Shown here in pieces: positions 24,534 through 32,851 of a DNA stretch of 44,653 nt. The notes under the pieces were generated by a model, which saw only the letters and a list, made by a program, of their open reading frames with translations, was not told the DNA's origin and made no database searches. The stretch comes from Anaerolineae bacterium (GTDB lineage Bacteria > Chloroflexota > Anaerolineae > JAAYZQ01). Each line of letters starts with the position of its first letter. The first letter of the stretch is position 1. Made by a program: the position numbers and the translations under genes. The stretch lies in the NCBI GenBank assembly GCA_016929795.1, contig JAFGIA010000357.1, forward strand, positions 1 to 44,653, written 5' to 3'.

Positions 24534-25386
24534 CGTCGTCTCCTTGCTGATTGCCACACTGGCACTCGTGCTGATAGTGGGCCACCGCCACCTTTTCCTC
24601 GTCGACATAGATCCGCTGGCGGGCGAGCAAGAGATCCCAATCGACCTTGTGCCCGTCGAACTCGGGGCCGTCAACGCATGCAAAGCGTGTCTCACGGTCC
24701 ACTTCGCAGCGACAGGCGCCACACATGCCGGTGCCGTCGACCATGATCGAGTTCAGGTTGACGATGGTGGGCACGCCAAAAGGCTGGGTGGTGAGGGCAG
24801 AGAATTTCATCATCACGGCCGGACCGATGGCCCAAATGTGATCGATCTGGCGGCCTGATTGCAAGATCTCTTTGAGGGGCACCGTCACCAGGTCCTTGCG
24901 CCCGTAAGAGCCGTCGTCGGTGCAGACGATCAGCTCGTCGCTCACCGAGCGCATTCGATCTTCCCAGAAGAGGAGCTCCTTGTTGCGCGCACCCATGATG
25001 GTGATGACTGTGTTGCCCGCCTCTTTGAGGGCACGGGCGATGGGGTAACAGGGGGCCACGGCAAAGCCACCGCCGACGACGATCACGGTGCCATACTTCT
25101 CGATCTCGCTCGGCAATCCGAGCGGGCCGGCAAAGGTGACGAGTGAATCGCCCGGCTCCATCTTGGCCATTTCCAGGGTGGTCTTGCCTACCTCCTGGAC
25201 GACGAGCGTGATGGTGCCGCGCTCCCGGTCATAATCGGCAATGGTGAGAGGGATGCGCTCGCCTTGCTCGCTGATGCGAATAATGACGAACTGGCCAGCC
25301 TGGGCTTTTTGCGCCACGGCCGGTGCCCGTACCTCGTACAGCTTGGTGACGGGGTTCAGGACCTCTTTCGCCAGAATCTGGTACAC
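24526..25386 (-). CDS. nfnA: NADH-side small subunit of Nfn transhydrogenase
   Basis: Small subunit of NfnAB, ferredoxin-NADP reductase-like, 286 aa. GTG 25386 is chosen because AGGAGG (25393-25398) is 6 bases upstream; ATGs further up precede that site. An FAD domain (about 1-95, RIPLTIADYD) leads to an NAD-binding domain (VIVVGGGFAVAPCYPIAR). The C-terminal [2Fe-2S] motif reads VDGTGMCGACRCEV, then FACVDGPEFDGH. In Nfn small subunits this cluster has one Asp and three Cys ligands, matching what is seen. Also close to sulfide dehydrogenase SudB; the partner gene makes Nfn the best call. Confidence 0.92.
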   Translation of the reverse strand: MYQILAKEVLNPVTKLYEVRAPAVAQKAQAGQFVIIRISEQGERIPLTIADYDRERGTITLVVQEVGKTTLEMAKMEPGDSLVTFAGPLGLPSEIEKYGTVIVVGGGFAVAPCYPIARALKEAGNTVITIMGARNKELLFWEDRMRSVSDELIVCTDDGSYGRKDLVTVPLKEILQSGRQIDHIWAIGPAVMMKFSALTTQPFGVPTIVNLNSIMVDGTGMCGACRCEVDRETRFACVDGPEFDGHKVDWDLLLARQRIYVDEEKVAVAHYQHECQCGNQQGDDDV

Positions 25387-25468
25387 GCTAATGCCTCCTC
25401 GCATGGCGTGGCAGCGCCTCTTCTCGTGGGCACCACCAGTGTGCAATCATTCTCAATGCGCGATCGCG

Positions 25469-25497
25469 ATTATAGCCACAAACCTGGGCCGCGTCAA
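25469..25497 (-). promoter_or_regulatory. Promoter of the nfnAB operon
   Basis: On the minus strand: TTGACG (25497-25492), a 17-bp spacer and TATAAT (25474-25469). It lies about 80 bp upstream of the nfnA start at 25386. Confidence 0.85.
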
Positions 25498-25510
25498 GCC
25501 GGGTAGCGGG

Positions 25511-25729
25511 CTAGAGTTCTTCTCCCAGCTCGGCGACGCTGCGCACGAGGGCAATCGTAGCAATCAGGATCTTGACGAGCTCGCTCCCTGCCAGATTACG
25601 GAACGAGACGCTGCGCATCTCTTGCCCCGCCGGCGTCTCCAGGCCGCGGGCAAAGAGCATGCCGGCGAGGCCGCCGACGAGGCCGCCTATCACGGCACCG
25701 ATCAAGATGCTTTTCTGTTTGATGTCCAT
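25511..25729 (-). CDS. Small YtxH-like membrane protein
   Basis: 72-aa protein starting at ATG 25729, with AGGAGG upstream. It has a basic start (MDIKQKS), a glycine-rich transmembrane helix (ILIGAVIGGLVGGLAGMLFA) and a short soluble tail, the YtxH-like pattern. The longer open frame to 25999 overlaps the upstream gene and is spurious. It overlaps the 103-aa membrane gene by 28 bp. Function unknown; YtxH-like proteins are often linked to envelope stress. Confidence 0.7.
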   Translation of the reverse strand: MDIKQKSILIGAVIGGLVGGLAGMLFARGLETPAGQEMRSVSFRNLAGSELVKILIATIALVRSVAELGEEL

Positions 25730-26013
25730 CGATCGTTCCTCCTCACGATTTCGTGGGTCATGCCGCGTACACGCGCGGCGGTACTGTAGGTTTTGATAAC
25801 CGGGCTGGCGATCTTGTTGCTGATTTCCTCGGTCTTGTCGGCCACCCTCTCGACTTGAGCGCCGGCGAGGGGCAGATATTTCCTGGCGAGCTGGGTCAGG
25901 CGTCGCATGCCCATGATGGCAAAGAAAAAGAGCACGGCAAAGGGCAGAATGCCAACCAACGCCAGGGAGAGAAGCCAGATTGCGGAAATATCGGCCCATA
26001 CTGATACACCCAT
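25702..26013 (-). CDS. Small membrane protein of unknown function
   Basis: 103-aa protein with an AAGGAG site upstream of ATG 26013. One hydrophobic segment (about 10-36, rich in Phe/Leu/Ile) precedes a basic amphipathic region that may coil (RRLTQLARKY, VERVADKTEEISNKIA). The architecture resembles DUF948-like partners of YtxH proteins, but I do not recognise the family. Forms a two-gene unit with the YtxH-like gene. Confidence 0.7.
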   Translation of the reverse strand: MGVSVWADISAIWLLSLALVGILPFAVLFFFAIMGMRRLTQLARKYLPLAGAQVERVADKTEEISNKIASPVIKTYSTAARVRGMTHEIVRRNDRWTSNRKAS

Positions 26014-26074
26014 AGTTGTCTCCTTCTATCTATCAGGGCCCATGCCTCGCCGAGTTGTCAAGCCTGGTACGAAT

Positions 26075-26103
26075 AGTATACCACGCCTTGGGTTGGACGG
26101 CAA
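26075..26103 (-). promoter_or_regulatory. Promoter of the small membrane-protein pair
   Basis: On the minus strand: TTGCCG (26103-26098), a 17-bp spacer and TATACT (26080-26075) preceded by TGG. The leader is about 55 nt to ATG 26013. Confidence 0.7.
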
Positions 26104-26142
26104 ACGAAAAGGGGCCAAGCGCGCCTCGTGCCTCGTTGGCGC

Positions 26143-26171
26143 TTGCTCCGTCGCGACGATTGTGCCACAAT
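26143..26171 (+). promoter_or_regulatory. Possible promoter of the short ORF at 26201
   Basis: TTGCTC (26143-26148), a 17-bp spacer and CACAAT (26166-26171). Weaker than the others, but followed by a G-rich site before ATG 26201. Confidence 0.4.
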
Positions 26172-26200
26172 AGGGCACGATCTGGAAAGGGGGTTGGCGG

Positions 26201-26599
26201 ATGATGGTTGAGGCGAAAGTGGTGGATGCCACGCACCTGGAGCTGATGGAGCCGCTGCCCGAAATGGTGGGAAGGTACGTAACTGTGGAGCTATTGCGGT
26301 GGGCAACTCCGCACGGTCGCGAAGTAGCGATTGCTGCGCAAGCTATCCACCGTGTCAGGCGCGGCGATGCTAGACGTCGAGCGTGCTGTCAAGCTCTATC
26401 TCGGATTCGCTGTCGACTAGTCGCGGACGGAGTGCTTGCCGATACACCTCATACGTCTCTGCTGCGATACGCGCCTGCGTATAGTGGGCCAGGACGCGCT
26501 CGCGGCCGCTGCGTGCCAGGCCAGCGCGCAGCTCCGGCTCGTGCAGCAGCCGAGCCAGGCAGTCGTGCAGGGCGGCGGCATCGTCCTCGGGGAAGATAA
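26201..26599 (+). pseudogene. Short ORF, possibly a frameshifted antitoxin-like gene
   Basis: The first 50 or so codons look protein-like (MMVEAKVVDATHLELMEPL) and resemble the N-termini of small antitoxin-like proteins. After about 26358 the frame becomes Arg-rich and runs antisense into the GT4 gene. In another frame the sequence continues sensibly as AAMLDVERAVKLYLGFAVD and stops at 26417-26419. A frameshift near 26358 would join the two into a protein of about 70 aa. It has a plausible promoter and ribosome-binding site. Identity unknown; it could also be non-coding. Confidence 0.35.
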
Positions 26600-27536
26600 G
26601 GCCAGCCTCGCCCACGACGTGGGGGATCTCGCCCGAGTCGGCACCTACTACCGGTACGCCACACGCCATCGCCTCGATCAAGACCCGTCCAAACTGCTCT
26701 TTCCAGTTTGGACGCGTGCGTGAGGGCACAACCAGGACGTCGAGTTGCCGGTAAAAGGCCGGCATCTGGGCCGACGCGATCCACCCCTCGAACGACACCC
26801 TATCGGCGATGCGCAGCCGGCGTGCCAACGCCTCGAGGGCCTCACGCTCCGGCCCACTGCCCTGGATGTACGCGCGCCACGTGCCCTGTAGCCTTGACAG
26901 CGATTCGAGCAGCAGATCGACCCCCTTCTCCTCCACCAGCCGGCCCACGTAGCCGACGATGAACCCACGCCCGGCCCGACGCCGTGCTTCTGCCTCGCCG
27001 GCAGGTGTAAAAACCTCCGGGTCGACGCCAAACTGGGGGATGACCGCGCCCGGCCCGCGGTAGCCCTTCGCCCGCCACACCTCCGCCGCCGTGTGGCTGC
27101 CAAAGATGGCACCGTCCGCCCGGCGCAGGACGTAGCATTCGAGGAAGCGGAAGGGCAGGGGATAGCGGCGCAGCAAGTTTTGCCAGGAGAAAAAGAGCGT
27201 GCGCGCGCCGGCGCGGCGGGCCAGCCACACGGCGTGCGCCGTCGCCAGGTTGTAAGGCTCTTCGTCAACGTGCACCAGGTGGGGGTTCAGTGCCCGTATC
27301 CGGCGCCCGAGCCGGGGGTAATAGTGCGCGTGAAAGTGGCCATTGAGCGCCATCGGCTCGACGACCAGGTCGTAGCCCGCCGTGTGCTGCCGTTCCAGCT
27401 CCATCACGCCCCGCTCGTCGCGCCAGTAAGGGGGGACGACGACGGTCAGCTCCATTTCGGGCAGGCGGGCCAGCTCTTCTAATTTTTTTTGATAGGCCCC
27501 GACGACGCAGGCTTTGGAGATCATCAAGACGCGCAT
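26370..27536 (-). CDS. GT4 glycosyltransferase
   Basis: GT-B fold glycosyltransferase of 388 aa from ATG 27536 (MRVLMISKACVVGAYQ). The donor half carries VGYVGRLVEEKGVDLLL, the EQFGRVLIEAMACGVPVV stretch with the E-X7-E pair, and SGEIPHVVGEAGLIF. The open frame continues upstream through the palindromic repeats as low-complexity protein, which is not real coding. Third gene after galE on the minus strand, separated from the GT4 upstream by 163 bp holding the repeats. Acceptor and sugar unknown. Confidence 0.88.
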   Translation of the reverse strand: MRVLMISKACVVGAYQKKLEELARLPEMELTVVVPPYWRDERGVMELERQHTAGYDLVVEPMALNGHFHAHYYPRLGRRIRALNPHLVHVDEEPYNLATAHAVWLARRAGARTLFFSWQNLLRRYPLPFRFLECYVLRRADGAIFGSHTAAEVWRAKGYRGPGAVIPQFGVDPEVFTPAGEAEARRRAGRGFIVGYVGRLVEEKGVDLLLESLSRLQGTWRAYIQGSGPEREALEALARRLRIADRVSFEGWIASAQMPAFYRQLDVLVVPSRTRPNWKEQFGRVLIEAMACGVPVVGADSGEIPHVVGEAGLIFPEDDAAALHDCLARLLHEPELRAGLARSGRERVLAHYTQARIAAETYEVYRQALRPRLVDSESEIELDSTLDV

Positions 27537-27603
27537 GAGCGGCTCCGAAGAGTGACGGGTGAAAAGAAGAGAAGATCGAGGCGTAAAGGTGCGCACGGGC
27601 GGG

Positions 27604-27695
27604 GCGGGGGCGGCGGATTGTAATCCGCCGCGAGCGGGGGCGGGGTGTGATCCGGTGGGAGCGGGGGCGGCGGATTGTAATCCGCCGCGAGCGGG
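27604..27695. repeat. Tandem palindromic repeat, three units
   Basis: A 35-nt sequence (27604-27638) is repeated exactly at 27661-27695. Each copy contains a palindrome with 10-bp arms, GCGGCGGATT and its complement, around GT. A degenerate, non-palindromic unit lies between them. The same core occurs in the long palindrome at 41.6 kb. It sits between two GT4 genes of one operon. Confidence 0.9.
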
Positions 27696-27699
27696 AAGA

Positions 27700-28848
27700 T
27701 CATGGCCTGGCTCCCTGATCTGCGACCTGGCGATAGACCGCGGCCGTCTCCCGAGCAGTGTTCGCCCAACGGAAGCGGGCAGCCTGCACGGGGCCGCGCT
27801 GGCGCAGCTCTGCCGCCACGGTGTCGTCGACGAGGCAGGCGACGATGGCGCCGGCAAGGGCGCGCACGTCATCAGGATCGATGGTAAAGGCAGCATCGCC
27901 TGCCAGCTCGGGCAGCGAGGAGGCATTGGAGGTGACGAGGGGGGTGCCGCAGGCCAGCGCTTCGAGCACGGGCAGGCCAAAGCCCTCGTAGCGCGATGGG
28001 AACACGGCGCACGCCGCGCCCCGGTAGAGTGCCGGCTCGTCGCCCTGCGCCACGCGGCCGATAAAGCGCACGTCCTCTTCCATCTTGAGTGCCGCGACGA
28101 GTGGGCGAGGATCGTAGAGAGGAGGACGGCTCCTTTCCGGCAGCGTCCCGCCGATCACGAGGGTGGCGCTGGCGTCGGCATTCACGACGGTGTGAAACGC
28201 TTCCACCAACCCTGCCACGTTCTTGCGTTCGTCGTGCCCTGCCAGGTAGAGGACGTAGCACGGCGGAAGGTTGTAGCGGCGGCGCACGTCGTCGTCGCCG
28301 GGTTGAGGGTCGGGCTGAAAGCGCTGCCCGGCGGCCAGGTGGATGGCGTGCACGCGGTCGTCGGGCACGCCCAGGTGGGCAACGATGTCGCGCTTGGACG
28401 CTTGCGAGTCGGTGATGACGGCCGTCGCAGTGCGTGCGGCTTCTGCCACCAGCAAGGTGTAAAAGCGCACGAGCGGGCTGCGCTGGTAGCCTGGAAGCAG
28501 CAGCGGAATCAAGTCGTGCACCGTGACGACGGCGGGCACGGGGTTTGAGAGAGGCGAGCCCCAGTAGGGCACGTGCGCCACGTCGGCGCCCCACGCCCGG
28601 GCCATGCGGGGAAAGCCCACCTGCTCAAAAAAGAGCTTGCCCAGGTTCGTGCGCCGGCGGGGTGAGGGCAAGGCGCGCTGCTCGACGTTCAGCCCTGGCA
28701 CCGCAACCTGGGCCACGCCGGGAGGCGTCACCAGCAGGAACTCGTCCCCCGGCATCACAGCCGGCAGCGCCCCGAGCAACCCACGCAGGTACTGCCCGCT
28801 GCCCGTGTTCGGTTGATCCAGAAACCAGCCGTTAATCGCTAGGCGCAT
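27700..28848 (-). CDS. GT4 glycosyltransferase
   Basis: GT-B fold mannosyl/glucosyltransferase-like protein of 382 aa. ATG 28848 begins 13 bp after the galE stop. The acceptor half begins RLAINGWFLDQPNTGSGQYL and includes VTVHDLIPLLLPGYQ. The donor half has YVLYLAGHDERKNVAGLVEAF and the FPSRYEGFGLPVLEALACGTPLV stretch with the E-X7-E pair. Resembles enzymes that extend cell-surface polysaccharides. Likely works with galE and the downstream GT4. Confidence 0.9.
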   Translation of the reverse strand: MRLAINGWFLDQPNTGSGQYLRGLLGALPAVMPGDEFLLVTPPGVAQVAVPGLNVEQRALPSPRRRTNLGKLFFEQVGFPRMARAWGADVAHVPYWGSPLSNPVPAVVTVHDLIPLLLPGYQRSPLVRFYTLLVAEAARTATAVITDSQASKRDIVAHLGVPDDRVHAIHLAAGQRFQPDPQPGDDDVRRRYNLPPCYVLYLAGHDERKNVAGLVEAFHTVVNADASATLVIGGTLPERSRPPLYDPRPLVAALKMEEDVRFIGRVAQGDEPALYRGAACAVFPSRYEGFGLPVLEALACGTPLVTSNASSLPELAGDAAFTIDPDDVRALAGAIVACLVDDTVAAELRQRGPVQAARFRWANTARETAAVYRQVADQGARP

Positions 28849-28861
28849 GGGAAGGTGGCTG

Positions 28862-29836
28862 TTACTTGTACCCGCCAGGGTGCGCCCGGTGCCAATCCCA
28901 CGCCGATTGGATGATCTGGCGCAGCTCGGGATAGCGCGGCTGCCAACCCAACTCGCGACGGATCTTGTCGGAGCTGGCGACGAGGGTAGCGGGGTCTCCG
29001 GGGCGGCGGGATATTCCGACGGCGGGGATTGGATGCCCCGTCACCTCGCGCGCGGTTTCGATCACCTCGCGCACGCTGTAGCCCTGGCCGTTGCCGAGGT
29101 TGTAGGCACGGCTGCCATGGTCGAGGGCACGCAGGGCGAGGATGTGCGCCTGGGCCAGGTCAAGGACGTGGATATAGTCGCGCACGTTGGTACCATCGCG
29201 CGTCGGATAGTCGGTGCCATAGATCTGGATCTCGTCGCGCTGGCCGAGCGCCACCTGGAGCACGAGGGGGATGAGGTGCGTCTCGGGCGCGTGGTCCTCG
29301 CCACGCGCCTCGGTGGCGCCGGCGGCGTTGAAATAGCGCAGCGCGGCGTAGCGCATGCCCTTGGTGCGGTCGAGCCAGGCGAGGACCCGCTCGAGGATGT
29401 ACTTGGACTCGCCGTAGGGGCTGCCGGGCACGATCCGCTCCGCCTCGTCGATCGGGATTCGCTCGGGCTGGTCAAAGAGGTTGGCGGTGGAGGAGAGGAT
29501 GAAGCGGGGCACGCCCCGGTCGACCATCGCCTCGAGCAGGTTGAGGCCGTTGTGCACATTGTCGCCCAGGAACTGGAACGGCTTTGCCATCGACTCGCCG
29601 ACGAGGGTGTTGGCGGCAAAGTGCATCACGGCGTCGAAATCGTGCGCAGCCAGGAGCGCGTCGAGGACGTCGCGGTCGGCCAGATCGCCTTTGACGAACG
29701 CCGCGCCGGGATGGACGGCGGCGCGGTGTCCCTGGGAGAGGTTGTCGAACACGGTGACCTGGTCGCCTGCCCGGATCAGTTCCTCGACGACCACGCTCCC
29801 GATGTAGCCGGCGCCCCCTGTGACGAGTACGTGCAT
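28862..29836 (-). CDS. galE: UDP-glucose 4-epimerase
   Basis: NAD-dependent epimerase interconverting UDP-glucose and UDP-galactose, 324 aa. ATG 29836 has AGGAGG 6 bases upstream. The NAD site is TGGAGYIG (6-13). The catalytic pair is Tyr141 and Lys145 in YGESK, with the Ser/Thr position in SSTANLF (115-121). YFNAAGA and [18 protein letters not shown] are typical galE signatures. First gene of a galE-GT4-GT4 cluster, supplying activated sugar to it. Confidence 0.93.
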   Translation of the reverse strand: MHVLVTGGAGYIGSVVVEELIRAGDQVTVFDNLSQGHRAAVHPGAAFVKGDLADRDVLDALLAAHDFDAVMHFAANTLVGESMAKPFQFLGDNVHNGLNLLEAMVDRGVPRFILSSTANLFDQPERIPIDEAERIVPGSPYGESKYILERVLAWLDRTKGMRYAALRYFNAAGATEARGEDHAPETHLIPLVLQVALGQRDEIQIYGTDYPTRDGTNVRDYIHVLDLAQAHILALRALDHGSRAYNLGNGQGYSVREVIETAREVTGHPIPAVGISRRPGDPATLVASSDKIRRELGWQPRYPELRQIIQSAWDWHRAHPGGYK

Positions 29837-29867
29837 GGGTTTCCTCCTGCGCGTGATGTGCCGGCTC

Positions 29868-29896
29868 ATTATACCGTGGGATGGTTGTGGGGGCAA
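29868..29896 (-). promoter_or_regulatory. Promoter of the galE cluster
   Basis: On the minus strand: TTGCCC (29896-29891), a 17-bp spacer and TATAAT (29873-29868) preceded by CGG. The -35 is identical to that of the glycoside hydrolase promoter at 4.5 kb. Confidence 0.85.
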
Positions 29897-29930
29897 GCCC
29901 TTCCTTCGTCTGGGCAAGCTGGGGGGGAGT

Positions 29931-29977
29931 GGATATTGGGCATTGGATATTGGGTATTAGGGATTGGGGATTGGGAA
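29931..29977. repeat. Heptad-phased repeat between galE and the tatD-like gene
   Basis: About six degenerate 7-bp units (GGATATT, GGGCATT, GGATATT, GGGTATT, AGGGATT, GGGGATT). It belongs to the same family as 6.95 and 9.25 kb. Its right end supplies a TTGGGA that fits as the -35 of the next promoter. Confidence 0.85.
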
Positions 29978-30000
29978 GGGAGCCGGATTTGTGATAGAAT
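29971..30000 (+). promoter_or_regulatory. Possible promoter of the tatD-like operon
   Basis: TTGGGA (29971-29976), an 18-bp spacer and TAGAAT (29995-30000). A strong GGAGG lies before ATG 30034. Confidence 0.5.
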
Positions 30001-30033
30001 GGGTGGTCGTAAGGAGAGAAAGAAGGAGGGCAG

Positions 30034-30864
30034 ATGCTGATCGATGCACACGCACACCTGGATCGGTACGACCTGGTGGGGATGGGAGCGGTAGAGGCTG
30101 CTCTGGGTGAGGTCGAAGCACACCGCATTTTGACCATCAGCAACTCGATGGACCCGCCTTCGTACCGGCGGAACCTGGAGATCGCGGCGCACTCGGACCT
30201 GGTGCTGCCGGTCTTTGGGGTGCACCCGTGGAACGCACCCGAGTGGACGCACCGGCTCGACGAGCTGCGCGAACCAGCCGGGCGGAGCCCGATGCTGGGC
30301 GAGGTGGGCCTGGACCACTACTTTGTCGAGGATCTCTCTGCATACTCCGCGCAGCGCCAGGTGCTCGAGTTCTTCCTGGACGTGGCGCGCGAGCAGGACA
30401 AGGTGGTGCACCTGCACACCAAGGGCGCGGAGGCGGAAGTGCTGGCGCTGGTCGAGGAGTATAACCTGCGGCGGGTCGTGGTGCACTGGTACTCTGGCCC
30501 GCTGGACATCATGCAGGCCTTTGCGGCGCGCGGGGCATATTTTACGATGGGGCTCGAGGTGCGCTACTGGGATCACCTGGTCGAGATCACGCGCGCGATC
30601 CCCCGGGCGCGGCTGCTCACCGAGACGGACAACCCCGGTGGGCCGAAGGGGCGGCTGGGCAGGCCAGGCACGCCGGCGCTGATCGAGGAGGTGGTGGCAG
30701 CCGTGGCGAAGGCGAGAGGCGAGAGTCCGGAAGAGATCGAGCACACCGTCCAGGAGAACCTGCTGTGCCTATTCGAAAGCGATCCCTGGATCGAGGCCGG
30801 TTGGACAGGCATGGTGCGGGCCGGCAGCCATCGTGTGGAGGTGGACGGTGAGCGGCCTGTCTGA
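30034..30864 (+). CDS. TatD-family metal-dependent hydrolase
   Basis: Amidohydrolase-fold protein of 276 aa like TatD DNases, which degrade damaged or fragmented DNA using two metals. Metal-binding features are visible: DAHAHLD at the start, GEVGLDHYF (about 89-97), VVHLHTKG, VVHWYSG and the late Asp in TETDNPGG. Strong GGAGG before ATG 30034. It overlaps the next gene by 17 bp and opens the long + strand cluster. The substrate may be DNA or a small molecule. Confidence 0.87.
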   Translation: MLIDAHAHLDRYDLVGMGAVEAALGEVEAHRILTISNSMDPPSYRRNLEIAAHSDLVLPVFGVHPWNAPEWTHRLDELREPAGRSPMLGEVGLDHYFVEDLSAYSAQRQVLEFFLDVAREQDKVVHLHTKGAEAEVLALVEEYNLRRVVVHWYSGPLDIMQAFAARGAYFTMGLEVRYWDHLVEITRAIPRARLLTETDNPGGPKGRLGRPGTPALIEEVVAAVAKARGESPEEIEHTVQENLLCLFESDPWIEAGWTGMVRAGSHRVEVDGERPV

Positions 30865-31522
30865 TCGAATCGACCCGGCGGAACTGGCAGCGACCATTGG
30901 GGCCGATCTCCAGGCTCTCCCGGTGGTCAACACGGCGACCATGCGTGCCGTCCGGCGCAGCTATTCTCAGCGCCTGAGAGCTGAAGACGAGACGTACGTG
31001 CTTGCCCTGGCTCGCGAGCTGAACACCCGCCGCGACACCCGCTGGATCGCCTACGAGCTGATCGCCGCGCATCCCGGCGCCTTCAGGAGCCTGGGAGCGG
31101 CTGCTCTCGAAGAGCTCGGGCAGGGCATGGACAGTTGGGATGCTGTGGATAGCTTTGCCCGCACCCTATCGGGCCCGGCCTGGCACGCGGGACTGGTGGG
31201 CGATGATCTGATCCACCGTTGGGCCCACTCGGAGGACCGCTGGTGGCGGCGGGCCGCCTTGGTGAGCACCGTTGCCCTCAACATGCGCTCGCACGGCGGC
31301 CGGGGCGACGTGCCGCGCACGCTCGCCGTGTGCCGCTTGCTGGTGGCCGATCCCGACGACATGATCGTCAAGGCGATGTCGTGGGCCCTGCGCGAGCTGG
31401 TGCCCCACGAGCCACGGGCATTGCAGGCTTTCCTGGCCGAGAATGACGGCGTTCTTGCCGCGCGCGTCAAGCACGAGGTGAACACCAAGCTGGCCACGGG
31501 GCTCAAGAACCCGCGCCGGTGA
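30848..31522 (+). CDS. AlkD-like DNA alkylation repeat protein
   Basis: HEAT-like protein of 224 aa, the better of the two AlkD relatives here. GTG 30848 has GGAGGT 5 bases upstream. Trp97 and Asp101 (SWDAVD) and Trp179 (MSWALREL) match the three key positions of Bacillus AlkD. The C-terminal run ending in TKLATGLKNP is typical of the family. Removal of N3/N7-alkyl purines is inferred. Overlap with the TatD-like gene supports a DNA-repair link. Confidence 0.87.
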   Translation: MSGLSDRIDPAELAATIGADLQALPVVNTATMRAVRRSYSQRLRAEDETYVLALARELNTRRDTRWIAYELIAAHPGAFRSLGAAALEELGQGMDSWDAVDSFARTLSGPAWHAGLVGDDLIHRWAHSEDRWWRRAALVSTVALNMRSHGGRGDVPRTLAVCRLLVADPDDMIVKAMSWALRELVPHEPRALQAFLAENDGVLAARVKHEVNTKLATGLKNPRR

Positions 31523-31562
31523 GCTAAAAGAGCGCTGCAGAGAACGGCCAAGGGGGAACGAT

Positions 31563-32228
31563 ATGCCAGGCACAGTGACGTGGACAATCGACGGGGACGA
31601 GACGAGCTGGCCGGGGTGGGCCGAGGCGCGGGCTGGCGCACCCGCATCACCGCTAATGGAAGAGCTGATCGCCGCTCACCCTGCGTCCCCCGGGGCTTGG
31701 GCGCTTGACGTGGGGTGTGGCACCGGCAGTGCCTTTTCTCCCCTTACCGCCGCTGGGTATCGGGTACTAGGGCTCGATCCAACTATGGCTGCTATCCAGC
31801 ACAGCCGCGATCGTATTGTGCGCGACAGGTTACCGGCCTGGGCGGTACAGACGACTGCGGCGCGGCTGCCCATTGCGGATGCCAGTGTTGCGTTCCTGTT
31901 CGCTGCGGCCACACTTTACCATCTCGGCCCCCTTGATCTGCCCCAGACACTGGCCGAGGTGCGGCGCGTGTTGCAGCCCGGCGGACAGGCGGTGCTCCAC
32001 TTTCTTGACGCCGACGACTGGCGGCGCACCCTGGCACCACAGATCCGGCCCGAAGAGGTGCCCATGCCTGCCCACCGAGCAGTGATCACCTGCTTTGCTT
32101 CGGATGAGACAATCCGGCATTGGATCGAGTCCACCGGCCTGGAGATTGTGTCGCTTGAGCTGCGCACGAGAGCCAGTGAGGTGGGCGAGATGAGGAACTG
32201 GATTGTGACTTGTGTGCGAGCCCGTTGA
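31563..32228 (+). CDS. Class I SAM-dependent methyltransferase
   Basis: Methyltransferase_11-type protein of 221 aa. Motif I is ALDVGCGTGSAFSPL (about 47-61), followed by VLGLDPTMAAI and the post-motif LPIADASVAFLF. EVRRVLQPGGQAVLHF is motif IV/V. Substrate unknown. Start ATG 31563 has GGGGGA upstream. Confidence 0.85.
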   Translation: MPGTVTWTIDGDETSWPGWAEARAGAPASPLMEELIAAHPASPGAWALDVGCGTGSAFSPLTAAGYRVLGLDPTMAAIQHSRDRIVRDRLPAWAVQTTAARLPIADASVAFLFAAATLYHLGPLDLPQTLAEVRRVLQPGGQAVLHFLDADDWRRTLAPQIRPEEVPMPAHRAVITCFASDETIRHWIESTGLEIVSLELRTRASEVGEMRNWIVTCVRAR

Positions 32229-32301
32229 AAGGCCGAGAGCGATGATGGACCGGTCGACACGTTTGAGACGTGCTGCAACAGGTTGAGGATGAGGTGCGCT
32301 G

Positions 32302-32841
32302 ATGTCAATCGAGACAAGCACACTCCTGTGGCTCTTTCCCGTGGCCTTTATGCTCCACGATTTCGAGGAGATGATCTGTTTCGAGCCGTGGCTGGCGCGT
32401 CATGGAGATGAGGTTCGGGACCGGCTGCCTGGTTTTCTCCGGGCGCGGGCGGGTGCCTTGCTGTCCAAGAGCACGACGCAATTTGCCGTCTCTATCGGCT
32501 TGATCTTTGGCCTGGTGGCTTTTTCGACCTTCCTGGCCGTTGAGGCCGGGATCGTCCAGCCTTTCGTCGTGGCCGCGGCCCTCTTTTGGGCCCATGGGTT
32601 CATGCACCTGGGCCAGGCGATTGTGATGCGGCGCTACGTGCCGGTGGTCATCACCTCGGCGCTGGTCGTCGTGCCCTATGGATCCGTGCTTTTCTCCCGG
32701 CTGCTCAGCGAAGGGGTGGTTGACTGGCCGGGGTTGATCGTCAGCGTGGCCGTGGGGGCGGTGCTGATGATCCCGTTTATACTCGTCATGCACGCCGTCG
32801 GCGACGTGATCGCCAAGATCGTGCCACGCCTGGTGAGATAG
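32302..32841 (+). CDS. HXXEE-family membrane protein
   Basis: 179-aa membrane protein with the motif HDFEE at residues 19-23 that names the family. About four or five hydrophobic segments follow, with conserved HGFMHLGQ in the middle. The clustered His and Glu residues suggest a metal site in the membrane. Function unknown. Confidence 0.8.
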   Translation: MSIETSTLLWLFPVAFMLHDFEEMICFEPWLARHGDEVRDRLPGFLRARAGALLSKSTTQFAVSIGLIFGLVAFSTFLAVEAGIVQPFVVAAALFWAHGFMHLGQAIVMRRYVPVVITSALVVVPYGSVLFSRLLSEGVVDWPGLIVSVAVGAVLMIPFILVMHAVGDVIAKIVPRLVR

Positions 32842-32851
32842 GGGAGGCAAC

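Noticed and set aside
27604..27695. CRISPR array
   Set aside because: Only three units, no unique spacers of constant length and no cas genes; it is a tandem palindrome.
27537..27980. N-terminal extension of the minus-strand GT4 frame
   Set aside because: It reads through the palindromic repeats as PARGGLQSAAPAP-like low complexity and into the neighbouring gene.
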